23,931 bases of DNA, from positions 1 through 23,931 of the forward strand of contig DOUV01000359.1 of NCBI GenBank assembly GCA_003520455.1, read 5' to 3'. A program made the position numbers and the translations under genes. Each line of letters starts with the position of its first letter. Position 1 is the first letter of the stretch. This document shows, piece by piece, positions 14,167 through 22,046 of this stretch. Under the pieces are notes generated by a model. The model was not told the DNA's origin. It saw nothing but the letters and a program-made list of their open reading frames with translations, and searched no databases. This stretch comes from Chloroflexota bacterium. GTDB lineage: Bacteria; Chloroflexota; Anaerolineae; Ardenticatenales; Ardenticatenaceae.

Positions 14167-14811
14167 CTACTCCTTGAGTGTCGGCGCGCCGGCAGCCAGG
14201 TACTGAAGCACAGTGTCCAACGCGACAACATCACCGTATTTGGCATCGATATCGAAAAGGTTGGCTTGATGGGGCCCTGCGGCCCGGTCGCCGACGGCCT
14301 CGCGTGCGACGATGACGCGGAAGCCGTGTTGCAGGCCGTCGATGGCCGAGGCGCGAATGCAACCGCTGGTGGTGCAGCCTACCAGGATGATCGTGTCGCG
14401 ACCGAGAGTCGTCAGGTAGGAGGCCAGGTCGGTGCCCGCGAACGCGCTGGCAAACTTCTTCTCGATCACACGCTCATCGAGCCGGCGCTCGAGCCGCTCG
14501 TCAACGGCTACCCAGGCGGAACCCCGCCCGAGCCAACTGAGGCTCGGCACCTTCTTGAGCCAAAGCCCGGCATCTCGCGCCTGGGGGTCATCGTAGACGA
14601 TGGCGGTGAAGATCACCGGGATGCCGGCGGTGCGGGCGGCATCCAACACCTGGCGGGCAGCCCCCACCTCGTCCGTCAGGTCACCGCCAAGTGGGCACGC
14701 CGGATCGGTGAAGCCGCGGATGAAATCCACGACCAGCACGACCGGTCGCTCGCCGAACCCGACCCGGCGAGCGAGTCCGGCCTGTTCGTACTGAGTTGTG
14801 AGATCGCTCAT
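14167..14811 (-). CDS. Isochorismatase-family cysteine amidohydrolase (RutB/N-carbamoylsarcosinase-like)
   Basis: This 214-residue enzyme shows the Asp-Lys-Cys triad of the family: Asp29 in VLVVDFIRGF, Lys118 in the EKKFASAFAGT segment and Cys151 in VGCTTSGCIRA. Residues just before Cys151 form the usual cis-peptide turn. Close relatives split N-carbamoyl bonds, as N-carbamoylsarcosine amidohydrolase and RutB (ureidoacrylate amidohydrolase) do. Nicotinamidases and true isochorismatases are more distant by motif. The start is ATG 14811; a GTG at 14820 is also in frame, and neither has a strong SD. It precedes the aminotransferase by three bases, so the two must be co-translated. With the ureidopropionase-like gene also present, the cluster holds two different carbamoyl-amide hydrolases. 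Confidence 0.88.
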   Translation of the reverse strand: MSDLTTQYEQAGLARRVGFGERPVVLVVDFIRGFTDPACPLGGDLTDEVGAARQVLDAARTAGIPVIFTAIVYDDPQARDAGLWLKKVPSLSWLGRGSAWVAVDERLERRLDERVIEKKFASAFAGTDLASYLTTLGRDTIILVGCTTSGCIRASAIDGLQHGFRVIVAREAVGDRAAGPHQANLFDIDAKYGDVVALDTVLQYLAAGAPTLKE

Positions 14812-14883
14812 ACCTATCACAAGAGCCAGCCCACACCGCGGCGTCTCGCTCTTCGATTCAAGTGGTTAAGGTCAGGGCGAACC

Positions 14884-14936
14884 GCAGACCGCCAACCGCA
14901 ACCGGTACGCCGCACAAACACATCATCGCGGTCTGC
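14884..14936. repeat. Spacer inverted repeat before the isochorismatase gene
   Basis: GCAGACCGC (14884-14892) pairs with GCGGTCTGC (14928-14936) across 35 bases. The palindrome GCCGCCGGCGGC follows at 14935-14946. The spacer also carries CCGCAACC-type low-complexity words. Confidence 0.45.
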
Positions 14937-14995
14937 CGCCGGCGGCCCGCGGTCGTTTTACGTCGGCTGGCACGATTCTGGCAAGATCCCTTCGG

Positions 14996-16381
14996 CTAGA
15001 GCCAGGTCGGCGCTTCGCGGTGCAGGTATTGACCGCTGCCCTGCTCCCCGAGCCACTGATCGCCATCCACCACGAGATTGCCGCGGATAAAGACTTTCTC
15101 GGCCTTGCCGTGCACCTCACGCCCCTCGTAGAGGTTGTAGTCCACGTTCTGGTGATGCGTGCTGGCGCTGATCACACGGTGCGCACTGCCGTCCCAGACA
15201 ACGAGATCGGCGTCGCTGCCGACGGCGATTGTGCCCTTGCGCGGGTAGATCCCCATGAGCTTGGCCGGGTTGGTGGAAACCAGCTCGACAAATTTGTTGG
15301 GGGTGATGCGCCCGTTCTTGACACCTGCATCCCAGAGCATGTAGAGGCGATCCTCGATGCCGGGCACTCCGTTCGGGATCTGGGCAAAGTTGTCCTTTCC
15401 GAGGTCTTTCTGGCCGCGGAAGTTGAAGGGGCAGTGATCCGTGCTGACCGCCGAGAGATCACCGGTGCGCAGCCCGCGCCAGAGCGCTTGCTGGTCCTCG
15501 ACCTCCCGGAACGGCGGCGAGCAGACCCACTTGGCGCCCTCGAAGCCCTCGCGATCGAGGTCGTCCTTGGTGAAGAAGAGATATTGGGTGCAGGTCTCGG
15601 CATACGCCTTCTGGCCGCGCGCGCGCGCCTCGCTGACCGCCTGGAGGGCGTCCCTCTGCGTCAGATGCACCACGTAGAGCGGCGCCCCGGCGATATCGGC
15701 CAGTCGCACGGCTCGTGAGGTGGCCTCAGCCTCGGCCGAGGGCGGGCGGGTGAGCGCGTGCCACTTCGGACTGAGGTTGCCCTGGGCGATGGCCTTCTTG
15801 ACCAGCACGTCGATGACATCGCCGTTCTCGGCGTGGACCATGACGAGGACACCGCTCTCGCCGGCCTTCATCAGGCTTTTGAAGAGGGTCTCGTCGTCCA
15901 CCATCAGCGTGCCCTTGTAGGCCATGAAGAGCTTAATGCTCCGCACCCCCATCTCGGGAAGCCGGCCGATCTCCTCCATGACCTGGTCATCCAGGTCGGT
16001 GATGGCGACGTGGAAGCCGTAGTCGATCGCGGCCTTGCCGTTGGCGCGCTCGTGCCAGTTCTGGAGCGTCTGGTGGAGACTCTCGCCCTTCCCCTGGATG
16101 GCGAAGTCAACGTGCGTGGTCGTCCCGCCGAAGGCGGCGGCGCGGTGGCCGGTGAAGAAGTCGTCCGATGAGACCGTGCCGCCAAAGGGCATATCCAGGT
16201 GCGTATGGACGTCGATCCCACCCGGCAGCACGTACTTGCCCGCGGCGTCGATCTCCCGGTCGGCGCTGGTGGCATCAAGCTCGCGGCCGATGAGCGCAAT
16301 GCGCTCCCCATCGATCAAGATATCGGCCACGTAGTCGTCGCTGGCGGTGATGATGCGGCCCTTGCGAATCAAAGTGCGCAT
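14996..16381 (-). CDS. hydA: Dihydropyrimidinase / D-hydantoinase
   Basis: This 461-residue cyclic amidohydrolase opens dihydrouracil or dihydrothymine (or 5-substituted hydantoins) to N-carbamoyl-beta-amino acids. All binuclear metal ligands are in place: His59 and His61 (DVHTHLD), the carboxylated Lys150 (SIKLFMAYKG), His183 (MVHAENGD), His239 (VVHLTQ) and Asp315 (STDHCPF); Tyr155 is the substrate Tyr. These numbers match well-studied bacterial hydantoinases almost exactly. The start is ATG 16381 with AGGAGG five bases upstream, giving family length. The frame continues upstream to 16597 over the LLM gene end and is not coding there. It sits between the LLM oxidoreductase and the isochorismatase gene in a pyrimidine import and degradation cluster, which favours dihydropyrimidine over hydantoin as the natural substrate. 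Confidence 0.96.
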   Translation of the reverse strand: MRTLIRKGRIITASDDYVADILIDGERIALIGRELDATSADREIDAAGKYVLPGGIDVHTHLDMPFGGTVSSDDFFTGHRAAAFGGTTTHVDFAIQGKGESLHQTLQNWHERANGKAAIDYGFHVAITDLDDQVMEEIGRLPEMGVRSIKLFMAYKGTLMVDDETLFKSLMKAGESGVLVMVHAENGDVIDVLVKKAIAQGNLSPKWHALTRPPSAEAEATSRAVRLADIAGAPLYVVHLTQRDALQAVSEARARGQKAYAETCTQYLFFTKDDLDREGFEGAKWVCSPPFREVEDQQALWRGLRTGDLSAVSTDHCPFNFRGQKDLGKDNFAQIPNGVPGIEDRLYMLWDAGVKNGRITPNKFVELVSTNPAKLMGIYPRKGTIAVGSDADLVVWDGSAHRVISASTHHQNVDYNLYEGREVHGKAEKVFIRGNLVVDGDQWLGEQGSGQYLHREAPTWL

Positions 16382-16478
16382 GTGTGCCTCCTGAAGGAAC
16401 GACGGGAGCCGAAGGAACTGAGGGCGAAGAGTCGGTGAGTTCCCTTGATTCCCGTCCGTTGATGCAGATACCGCCACC

Positions 16479-17483
16479 TCATGCCGAAACTGTGTCAGAC
16501 CGGAACGATGGAATGATATCCGCGCCGAATCGTTCGAGGGTCTCTTCTTCATCGCCGGCCATGAGGTAGATGTTGAATTGGTGGACACCGATCTCACGGA
16601 GATGCTGGAGCCTGGCTTTGACCTGTTCGGGTGTCCCCAGGACGCAGAAGCGATCCACTACATCGTCGGGAACGAACGCCGTGTGGTCCGAGCCGATTTC
16701 GGCGTGCCGACGGTAGTCGTACCCTTCACGGCCCCTGATATAGTCGACCAGCGCCGGGGGCAGATCGTCGTAGCGCTGGACGAGATCAGCCACGTGGTTG
16801 CCGACCATACCACCAAACCAGCGGGAGTTGTCGCGGGCACGCTGAATATCGTCGGTGACCAGGGCAGGGGCGGCGCTCATCACCCTGATCGTGGAAAAAT
16901 CGCGGCCGGCGGCCTCGGCCGCCCGGCGCACGTGGCCGAGGCACCACTCGATGAGTTGCGGGTCGGCGAATTGCAGGATCACGCCGTCGGCCACCCGCCC
17001 AATCGTGTCCAGCGCTTTCGGACCATAGCCCGCCACCCAGATCCGCGGCACGCCGGCCGTTGCCCAGGGCATCTCGATTGGCTGCCCATCGTACTCGGCC
17101 TCGTGACCGGCGGTCAGCTCCCGAATCAGATGGATCGCCTGCTCCAGGTTCTGCAACGTGGTCGGCTTCTTGCCCAGCACGCGCCGCGAGCTGTCTCCGC
17201 GGCCGATGCCCAGCTCCATCCGACCGCCCGAGATCCGGTTGAGTGTCGCCAGCAGGCTGGCGGTTACCGTAGGGTCGCGCACCACCGGGTTGGTGACACA
17301 GGGTCCGAAGTGCATCTGCCTGGTGTTCGCGGCAAAGAGGGTCAACATCGGCCAGGGCTCCATCCACAGGACGTGGGAATCAAACACCCACCCATAGGTG
17401 AAGCCAACCTCTTCCGCCCGAGTCATCAAGCCAACGGCTCGCTCTACGGGCATATCGAGCTTCAGGGTAATCGCAAAGTCCAT
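16479..17483 (-). CDS. LLM-class (luciferase-like) flavin/F420 oxidoreductase
   Basis: This 334-residue TIM-barrel protein belongs to the luciferase-like monooxygenase superfamily, close to the F420-dependent Mer-like branch. Visible family blocks are the N-terminal strand FAITLKLDMP, VTNPVVRDPTVTASLLATLNRISGGRMELGIGRGDS (about 68-103), and PRIWVAGYGPKALDTIGRVADGVIL (about 146-170). The ATG at 17483 has AAGGAGG seven bases upstream. The cofactor (FMN or F420) cannot be decided from sequence. The gene lies between ureidopropionase-like and dihydropyrimidinase genes. In the Rut pathway an LLM enzyme (RutA) opens uracil, so this protein could act on the pyrimidine ring, but RutA-level similarity is not evident. 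No dihydropyrimidine dehydrogenase is present in the window, making this the best candidate for the redox step. Confidence 0.9.
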   Translation of the reverse strand: MDFAITLKLDMPVERAVGLMTRAEEVGFTYGWVFDSHVLWMEPWPMLTLFAANTRQMHFGPCVTNPVVRDPTVTASLLATLNRISGGRMELGIGRGDSSRRVLGKKPTTLQNLEQAIHLIRELTAGHEAEYDGQPIEMPWATAGVPRIWVAGYGPKALDTIGRVADGVILQFADPQLIEWCLGHVRRAAEAAGRDFSTIRVMSAAPALVTDDIQRARDNSRWFGGMVGNHVADLVQRYDDLPPALVDYIRGREGYDYRRHAEIGSDHTAFVPDDVVDRFCVLGTPEQVKARLQHLREIGVHQFNIYLMAGDEEETLERFGADIIPSFRSDTVSA

Positions 17484-17507
17484 GGTCCTTCCTCCTTGAG
17501 GGGTTGA

Positions 17508-17626
17508 AGGTTGGGAGAGACGCCCGCCCCCCAGGCGAGACCACCTGGGAGACGCCGGGACGTTTGTACAGATTGAAGCTGAATGGCGGGTGTCGGCCAA
17601 AATTCCAATCCGCAACCTCCCAACCT
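17508..17626. repeat. Inverted repeat in the spacer before the LLM gene
   Basis: AGGTTGGGAG (17508-17517) and CTCCCAACCT (17617-17626) are exact reverse complements bounding most of the 152-base spacer. A smaller CCCAGG/CCTGGG hairpin (17530-17549) sits inside. The same GTTGAAGGTTGG-type words occur before the ATPase gene at about 21955-21980. Confidence 0.55.
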
Positions 17627-17635
17627 GCAACTGAA

Positions 17636-18475
17636 TTACGGGGCGACGATCTCGGCGTAGGCATCCGGCCGGCGGTCGCGGTAGAACTGCCAGACATTGC
17701 GGACCTGGCGCACCATATCCATGTCGAGGTCGGCGACGAGAAGTTCCTCCTCGGTGTCGCTGGCCTGGGCGATGATCTCACCTCGCGGGTTGACGAAGTA
17801 GCTCGAGCCGTAGTAGTCGTTATCGCCCAGCGGCTCCTTGCCGACGCGGTTGATCGTCCCAACCCAGTAGCCGTTCGCGATGGCGTGGCTGACCTGCTCG
17901 ATGAACCAGAGGTGCATCGAGAGGCCGCGGCTGGTGGCACTCGGAATGAAGACCAATTCGGCCCCATTCAGACCGAGCGCCCGAGCGCCCTCGGGAAAGT
18001 GACGATCGTAGCAGATGTACACGCCGATCTTGCCCACGGCGGTATCAAAGACCGGGTAGCCGAGATTGCCGGGGCGGAAGTAGAACTTCTCCCAGAAGCC
18101 GTTGACGTGCGGGATGTGAGTCTTGCGATACTTGCCGAGGTAGGTTCCGTCAGCATCGATCACGGCCGCAGTGTTGTAGTAGGTCCCGGTCTGAGCCCGC
18201 TCATACACAGGAACGATCAGCACCATGTTGTGCTTCCGGGCCACGTTTTGCATGAGCTCGGTGGTCGGGCCGTTGGGAATCTCCTCGGTCAAGTCGTAGT
18301 AGGCTGCGTCCTGCACCTGACAGAAGTAGGGGCCGTAGAACAGCTCCTGGAAACACACGACCTGCGCGCCTCGATCGGCGGCCCGGGCCGCGTAGTCCAC
18401 ATGTTTCTCGATCATGCTCTGTTTGTCCCCAGTCCAGGTCGCCTGGAGCAGGGCCGCACGAAGGTTGTTGGCCAT
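17636..18475 (-). CDS. Nitrilase-superfamily N-carbamoyl-beta-alanine amidohydrolase (beta-ureidopropionase-like)
   Basis: This 279-residue carbon-nitrogen hydrolase has the Glu44-Lys118-Cys155 triad (CFQELFYGPYF, KYRKTHIP, ICYDRHFPEGAR). The motif YGPYFCQVQD after the Glu is typical of beta-ureidopropionases. The family hydrolyses N-carbamoyl-beta-alanine to beta-alanine, CO2 and ammonia, the step after dihydropyrimidinase. N-carbamoylputrescine amidase is the main alternative; it shares the ELF-PYFCQ segment, but the context with dihydropyrimidinase argues for the pyrimidine pathway. The ATG at 18475 follows AAGGAGG seven bases upstream. It is the first enzyme gene after the transporter genes. 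Length is typical for the short bacterial form; longer eukaryotic enzymes have an N-terminal extension. Confidence 0.92.
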   Translation of the reverse strand: MANNLRAALLQATWTGDKQSMIEKHVDYAARAADRGAQVVCFQELFYGPYFCQVQDAAYYDLTEEIPNGPTTELMQNVARKHNMVLIVPVYERAQTGTYYNTAAVIDADGTYLGKYRKTHIPHVNGFWEKFYFRPGNLGYPVFDTAVGKIGVYICYDRHFPEGARALGLNGAELVFIPSATSRGLSMHLWFIEQVSHAIANGYWVGTINRVGKEPLGDNDYYGSSYFVNPRGEIIAQASDTEEELLVADLDMDMVRQVRNVWQFYRDRRPDAYAEIVAP

Positions 18476-18536
18476 CGGTATACCTCCTTCTTGATGAGAT
18501 GAGAGACTGGAGATGAGAGATTGCGGGCAAGGCCGC

Positions 18537-18560
18537 CGCTTGAGATCCGTTTCTCAAGCG
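18537..18560 (-). repeat. Hairpin between the binding protein and ureidopropionase genes
   Basis: CGCTTGAGA and TCTCAAGCG form a perfect 9-bp stem with a six-base loop. The rest of this 200-base spacer has short GAGATGAGAGA-type repeats (18494-18522) next to the ureidopropionase SD. No T-run follows. Confidence 0.5.
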
Positions 18561-18676
18561 CCCGGATCGATCTCCAGGCTCGCATTGCGAATCTCCGACG
18601 AAAGGCGGGACGCACGGCGGTGGCGTCCTTGCCGATGCCGCGCGCCCCGCACGCCAGATGCTCCCAGATAAAGCGG

Positions 18677-19834
18677 CTACTCGCCGCCCTTGGTCACCTC
18701 AACCTGAGCCTTCTTCCAGTCCAGCCCCCTGGTGTCGCCGTCGAGGCCCTGGAGCGCCTGCTCGGCCAGGTCGGTGCGGTAGGCCTTGTCGTCGGGGGCG
18801 TTCTTAATGATCTCGAACTGCTGCGCGATCTCCGCCGTGCGCTTCCAGGCGTCCGGGTCCATCACCCCAATCCCATTGGGTGACGGCCAGATGAGCGCGT
18901 TGATCTCGTTGAGCATCCAGGTCATGTGCCCCTTGCCCAGGGCCGTCCCCGCGTCGAGGACGATCTGGACGCACTCGTCGGGGGTGTCACGGCAGAACAT
19001 CCACCCCTTGAACGAGGCGCGCAGGAAGCGCACCGCGATGTCCTGGTTCTCGGGTTGCGCAATCCAGTCCCCGCGTACGAAGACGGCATCCTGGAGCATG
19101 GCCGTGCCGACATCCTCGAAACTCACAACGTTGAGATCCTCCGGCTTGTACAGCTCACCAGTCTTTGGATTGACCGCCTCGAGGACCTGAGCATACTCGT
19201 TGTAGGTCATCGCCTGGGCGGCGTCCACCTCACGGTTGAGCAGCAGCGACATGTCGAACGGCTGCTGCACGATGGTCACGTCGCTGGCGTTGTTGGGATC
19301 GATCCCCACCTTGCGCATTGCCGCGAAGAGTTCGGGCTCGTTTCCGAAGCCCCAGGTGCCTACCTTCTTGCCGCGCCAATCCTCCGGCTTGGTGATGCCG
19401 CTATCCGTCCAGGAGATCTCCAGCGTCCCGCTGCGCTGGAAGAGCTGGGCGATGTTGACCAGGTCGGCCCCCTGCTCACGCGAGGCCAGCACCTTGGGCA
19501 CCCAGGCGATGCCGAATTCAGCGCCGCCGGTCGCGACAACCTGCTGTGGGACGATCTCGACCGCACCTGGCTTGATGGCCACATCAAGCCCCTCCTCCGT
19601 GTAGAAGCCCTTTGAGAGCGCGGCGTAGTACCCCGCGAACTGCGACTGGGGAACCCACTGAAGCTGGAGGGTGACCTTCGCCATCTCGGGAGCAGGTTTG
19701 GCCTCTGCCTTTGTAGGCTCGGGGGCTGTGGTGGCAGCCGGGGCCTGAGCCGGCGCGGGAGTCGCCTGAGTGCCGCACGCGGCCAACACGCCGAGCGCGA
19801 CGAGGCAGGCGACGAGTTTCCAGAGCATTTTCAT
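18677..19834 (-). CDS. NMT1/THI5-type ABC transporter substrate-binding lipoprotein
   Basis: This 385-residue protein is the periplasmic or surface-anchored binding component of a pyrimidine-type importer. It opens with a lipoprotein signal: MKMLWKLVACLVALGVLAAC, with lipobox Cys20, then a Pro/Ala/Thr-rich linker to about residue 50. The NMT1/THI5 fold follows: VTLQLQWVPQSQFAGYYAALSKGFY, LDVAIKPGA and GKKVGTWGFGNEPELFA. Relatives bind hydroxymethylpyrimidine-like compounds, riboflavin or pyrimidines. The start at 19834 (AGGAGG then 13 bases, GGAGAG closer) places the lipobox correctly; upstream in-frame ATGs add a segment that would disturb the signal peptide. It is separated from its permease by 470 bases with a MITE-like element, so it may have its own promoter. 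Confidence 0.92.
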   Translation of the reverse strand: MKMLWKLVACLVALGVLAACGTQATPAPAQAPAATTAPEPTKAEAKPAPEMAKVTLQLQWVPQSQFAGYYAALSKGFYTEEGLDVAIKPGAVEIVPQQVVATGGAEFGIAWVPKVLASREQGADLVNIAQLFQRSGTLEISWTDSGITKPEDWRGKKVGTWGFGNEPELFAAMRKVGIDPNNASDVTIVQQPFDMSLLLNREVDAAQAMTYNEYAQVLEAVNPKTGELYKPEDLNVVSFEDVGTAMLQDAVFVRGDWIAQPENQDIAVRFLRASFKGWMFCRDTPDECVQIVLDAGTALGKGHMTWMLNEINALIWPSPNGIGVMDPDAWKRTAEIAQQFEIIKNAPDDKAYRTDLAEQALQGLDGDTRGLDWKKAQVEVTKGGE

Positions 19835-20030
19835 AAGGGATCTCTCCTCCTGTTCGAGCAAGACGAACGGTAAGGGCACGAAGCAAGAAACAGTGCGTGC
19901 CAATGTCAGCATTGCCTTTCGAGAAGTGGGCATCACCTCCCTGGATCGTGATGTTCGAGGAACAGCGCTGCCCGTGCCGGAGGACCGTGCCACGCGACAA
20001 GCACTTGTGAGATCAACGATCTCGACTCAC

Positions 20031-20180
20031 AGATAGGACCTACGCGGTAGGTTGAGCCGCGAAAGAGATATCGGCTTGTAGTGCGCGCTTCAGCGCGCTA
20101 TAGCGGGCACTCCAAGCCAAATGCCTCTTCTTTGAGCCATCAACCTTGAATCACCACCTCGCACCGCGTAAGTCCTGTCA
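20031..20180. mobile_element. MITE-like element, ~150 bp, imperfect long palindrome
   Basis: Terminal inverted repeats AGATAGGACCTACGCGGT (20031-20048) and, from the other end, TGACAGGACTTACGCGGT (20180-20163) match at 15 of 18 bases. Both read inward. Further paired blocks inside are AGGTTGA (20049-20055 with 20140-20146), GGCTTG (20073-20078 with 20113-20118), AGTGC with GCACT, and a central GCGCGCT-TC-AGCGCGC hairpin. The whole element can fold on itself. AGGACTTACGC-type ends are, from memory, common in bacterial MITEs. No clear target duplication was seen. Confidence 0.7.
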
Positions 20181-20183
20181 CAG

Positions 20184-20264
20184 CTAGAACCAGTCCGGCG
20201 GCAAGCCGTAGCATTCAATCACTCGCCAGCTATCTTCGCCAGGATAAATGGTGGCTCGTCGCAT
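20184..20264 (-). pseudogene. 26-codon ORF resembling the HicB antitoxin N-terminus
   Basis: The ATG at 20264 has AGAGG about eight bases upstream and encodes MRRATIYPGEDSWRVIECYG followed by LPPDWF and a stop. The start resembles HicB-family antitoxins (T-I-x-x-G-E-D-x-x-W-x-x-E-C-x-x-L-P). The frame stops just before the MITE-like element, at the point where HicB would continue with its core. It begins 42 bases after the permease gene. It is either a remnant truncated near an insertion or a short peptide gene. No hicA partner is visible. Confidence 0.45.
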
Positions 20265-20306
20265 CTTCTTACCTCTTATTTTCCCCACGGCCGGTTGTTT
20301 CACGTC

Positions 20307-21152
20307 TCACTCCTGCCCGCGGACGGAGGCGTGCCAGGGCATCGCCATACGCTCGAACAGCAGGATCACCAGGTAGAAGGCGATCCCAAGCGCACAGGCG
20401 ATGATGATGGCCGCCCACGAGTTGTCGAAGCGGAAGAAGGCGGCCTCCTGAGTGATGAAAACACCCAGAGCCGCCCGCGGCCCGCCGAAGAACTCGCCCA
20501 CGACCGCGCCGATGAGGCTCAACGTGCTGGCAACCTTGAAGGCGTTGAACAGGTAGGGCAACGAATTGGGGACGCGGACTTTCCAGAGGATCTCGAAGTC
20601 AGTGGCGGCGTAGGAGCGCATCAGCTCGAGTGCGGCCGGGTCCACGAGGGTCAGGCCGCGGACCGTGTTGATCATCATCGGGAAAAAGACGATGATCGCC
20701 ACAATCATCATCTTCGAGAACGGGTTGGTGATGCCAAACCAGTTGTTCATCACGGGCGCAAAGGCGATGATCGGCACCGAGTTCGCGGCGATGGCGAAGG
20801 GCATGAGCGCCTCGCGCGCCGTCGTCCAGCGTGAGGTCGCCAGGGCTACCAGAATGCCAAGCGAACAGCCGATGATGAAGCCGCCCAGCGCCTCCCGCAG
20901 CGTGAAGAGCCCGATGTGCACCAACTCGCCGGAACGGGCCTGGAACGCAGCCAGAATTGTCGTGGGCTTCGGCAGGATGAATTGCTGGATGTTGAATACG
21001 CGGACGGCCAGTTCCCAGCCCATCAGGACGGTCACAAAGACAATGATGGTCGGAAGGTAGTAGCGAAGCTGCTGGTTCGCTCGATTCGCCCATCTGGGGA
21101 GAGCCAGCAGTCCGGCGGCCGCCAGCCGCGAGCCTGGCCTTGTCTGGCTCAT
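20307..21152 (-). CDS. ABC transporter permease, SsuC/TauC/ThiX-like
   Basis: This 281-residue inner-membrane permease has about six hydrophobic spans, the first at about 33-53. The cytoplasmic EAA-type loop that meets the ATPase lies at about 176-206 (ELMRSYAATDFEILWKVRVPNSLPYLFNAFKV region). The family (BPD_transp_1) works with NMT1/THI5-type binding proteins. Its ATG at 21152 overlaps the ATPase stop in an ATGA junction, a strong sign of translational coupling. The family usually uses two copies of one permease, but here a second permease gene lies upstream of the ATPase, suggesting a heterodimeric pore. The N-terminal 30 residues are basic and Ala-rich, without a cleavable signal. Confidence 0.93.
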   Translation of the reverse strand: MSQTRPGSRLAAAGLLALPRWANRANQQLRYYLPTIIVFVTVLMGWELAVRVFNIQQFILPKPTTILAAFQARSGELVHIGLFTLREALGGFIIGCSLGILVALATSRWTTAREALMPFAIAANSVPIIAFAPVMNNWFGITNPFSKMMIVAIIVFFPMMINTVRGLTLVDPAALELMRSYAATDFEILWKVRVPNSLPYLFNAFKVASTLSLIGAVVGEFFGGPRAALGVFITQEAAFFRFDNSWAAIIIACALGIAFYLVILLFERMAMPWHASVRGQE

Positions 21153-21940
21153 GCCGAAACCCCATCGTGTTGGCGCAGCCTCTCGCGCAACTCCACAGCG
21201 AGCTCAAAATAGCGCGGCAGCTCACGCGTTTCCACCGAGCGCGGCTGAGGCAGATCAACCTCGATGATCCGGGCGATCCGCCCCGGCCGCGCCGACATGA
21301 CCACCGCGCGATTGGAGAGAAAAACCGCTTCGGGGATGCTGTGGGTCACGAAGATCACGGTCGTCCCGGTCCGCTGTTGCAGGTCGATCAGCTCGAGATT
21401 CATGCGCTCGCGCGTCATCTCGTCGAGAGCACCGAAAGGCTCATCCATCAGCAGGAGAGCCGGCTTGAAGGCCAGTGCCCGCGCGATAGAGACCCGCTGC
21501 TGCATGCCACCGGAGAGCTGCCAGGGATAGTGGCGGCCAAACTCGCCCAACTCCACCAACTCCAGCATCTCCCGCGCCCGCCGCGCCCGCTCGGCCTTGT
21601 TGTAGCGCATGACCTCCAGCGGCAACTGGACGTTGGCCGAGACGGTGCGCCAATCGAAGAGTACCGGCGCCTGGAACACGACGCCGTAATCGCGGTCGAG
21701 CCGCGCCTGGTGAGCACTCTTCCCGTTCACGCTGATCGTCCCGGTCGTCGGTGGGATCAGATCGGCAATCAAGCGCAAGAGCGTACTCTTGCCGCACCCT
21801 GACGGCCCGATCAGCGAGACGAACTCGCCCTGGAAGATATCCAGGGTGATATCCTGCAGCGCCGTGACCGCCCTGGCGCCTCGGTCACCGAAAGTCTTCC
21901 CCACACCTTCGATTGAAACGACCGGAGCACTCTCCGCCAC
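21149..21940 (-). CDS. ABC transporter ATP-binding protein, pyrimidine-type importer
   Basis: This 263-residue ATPase has Walker A GPSGCGKST (45-53), Q-loop Gln90, signature LSGGMQQR (142-149), Walker B LLLMDEPFGALD (D166, E167) and the H-loop His200 in VTHSIPEA. It is closest by pattern to SsuB/TauB/ThiZ-type importers. The start is a GTG at 21940 preceded by GAGGAGGAG; no in-frame ATG fits better. The stop overlaps the permease start by four bases. It powers uptake by the two permeases flanking it. The spacer upstream carries a 9-bp inverted repeat. Confidence 0.95.
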   Translation of the reverse strand: MAESAPVVSIEGVGKTFGDRGARAVTALQDITLDIFQGEFVSLIGPSGCGKSTLLRLIADLIPPTTGTISVNGKSAHQARLDRDYGVVFQAPVLFDWRTVSANVQLPLEVMRYNKAERARRAREMLELVELGEFGRHYPWQLSGGMQQRVSIARALAFKPALLLMDEPFGALDEMTRERMNLELIDLQQRTGTTVIFVTHSIPEAVFLSNRAVVMSARPGRIARIIEVDLPQPRSVETRELPRYFELAVELRERLRQHDGVSA

Positions 21941-21993
21941 ACCCAGGCTCCTCCTCGGGTTGAACGTTGGAAGGTTGAAGATTACAAGGAACT

Positions 21994-22029
21994 GACCGCC
22001 TGCGCAAGCGCTTCAACTTTCAGGCGGTC
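21994..22029. repeat. Inverted repeat between the permease and ATPase genes
   Basis: GACCGCCTG (21994-22002) and CAGGCGGTC (22021-22029) pair perfectly over an 18-base loop that contains the palindrome AAGCGCTT. Next to it are GTTGAACGTTGGAAGGTTGAAG words (about 21959-21980). It may tune the expression of ATPase versus permease. Confidence 0.5.
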
Positions 22030-22046
22030 CTGAAAGCTATCCGGGC

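Noticed and set aside
13648..15090. 480-codon plus-strand open frame
   Set aside because: It lies antisense to the aminotransferase and isochorismatase genes, both with intact catalytic residues. Long antisense frames are expected at this GC content.
19835..19993. Longer N-terminus for the binding lipoprotein
   Set aside because: In-frame starts with GGGAGG exist near 19940, but the extension would put 35 or more residues before the lipoprotein signal. ATG 19834 gives a normal signal peptide.
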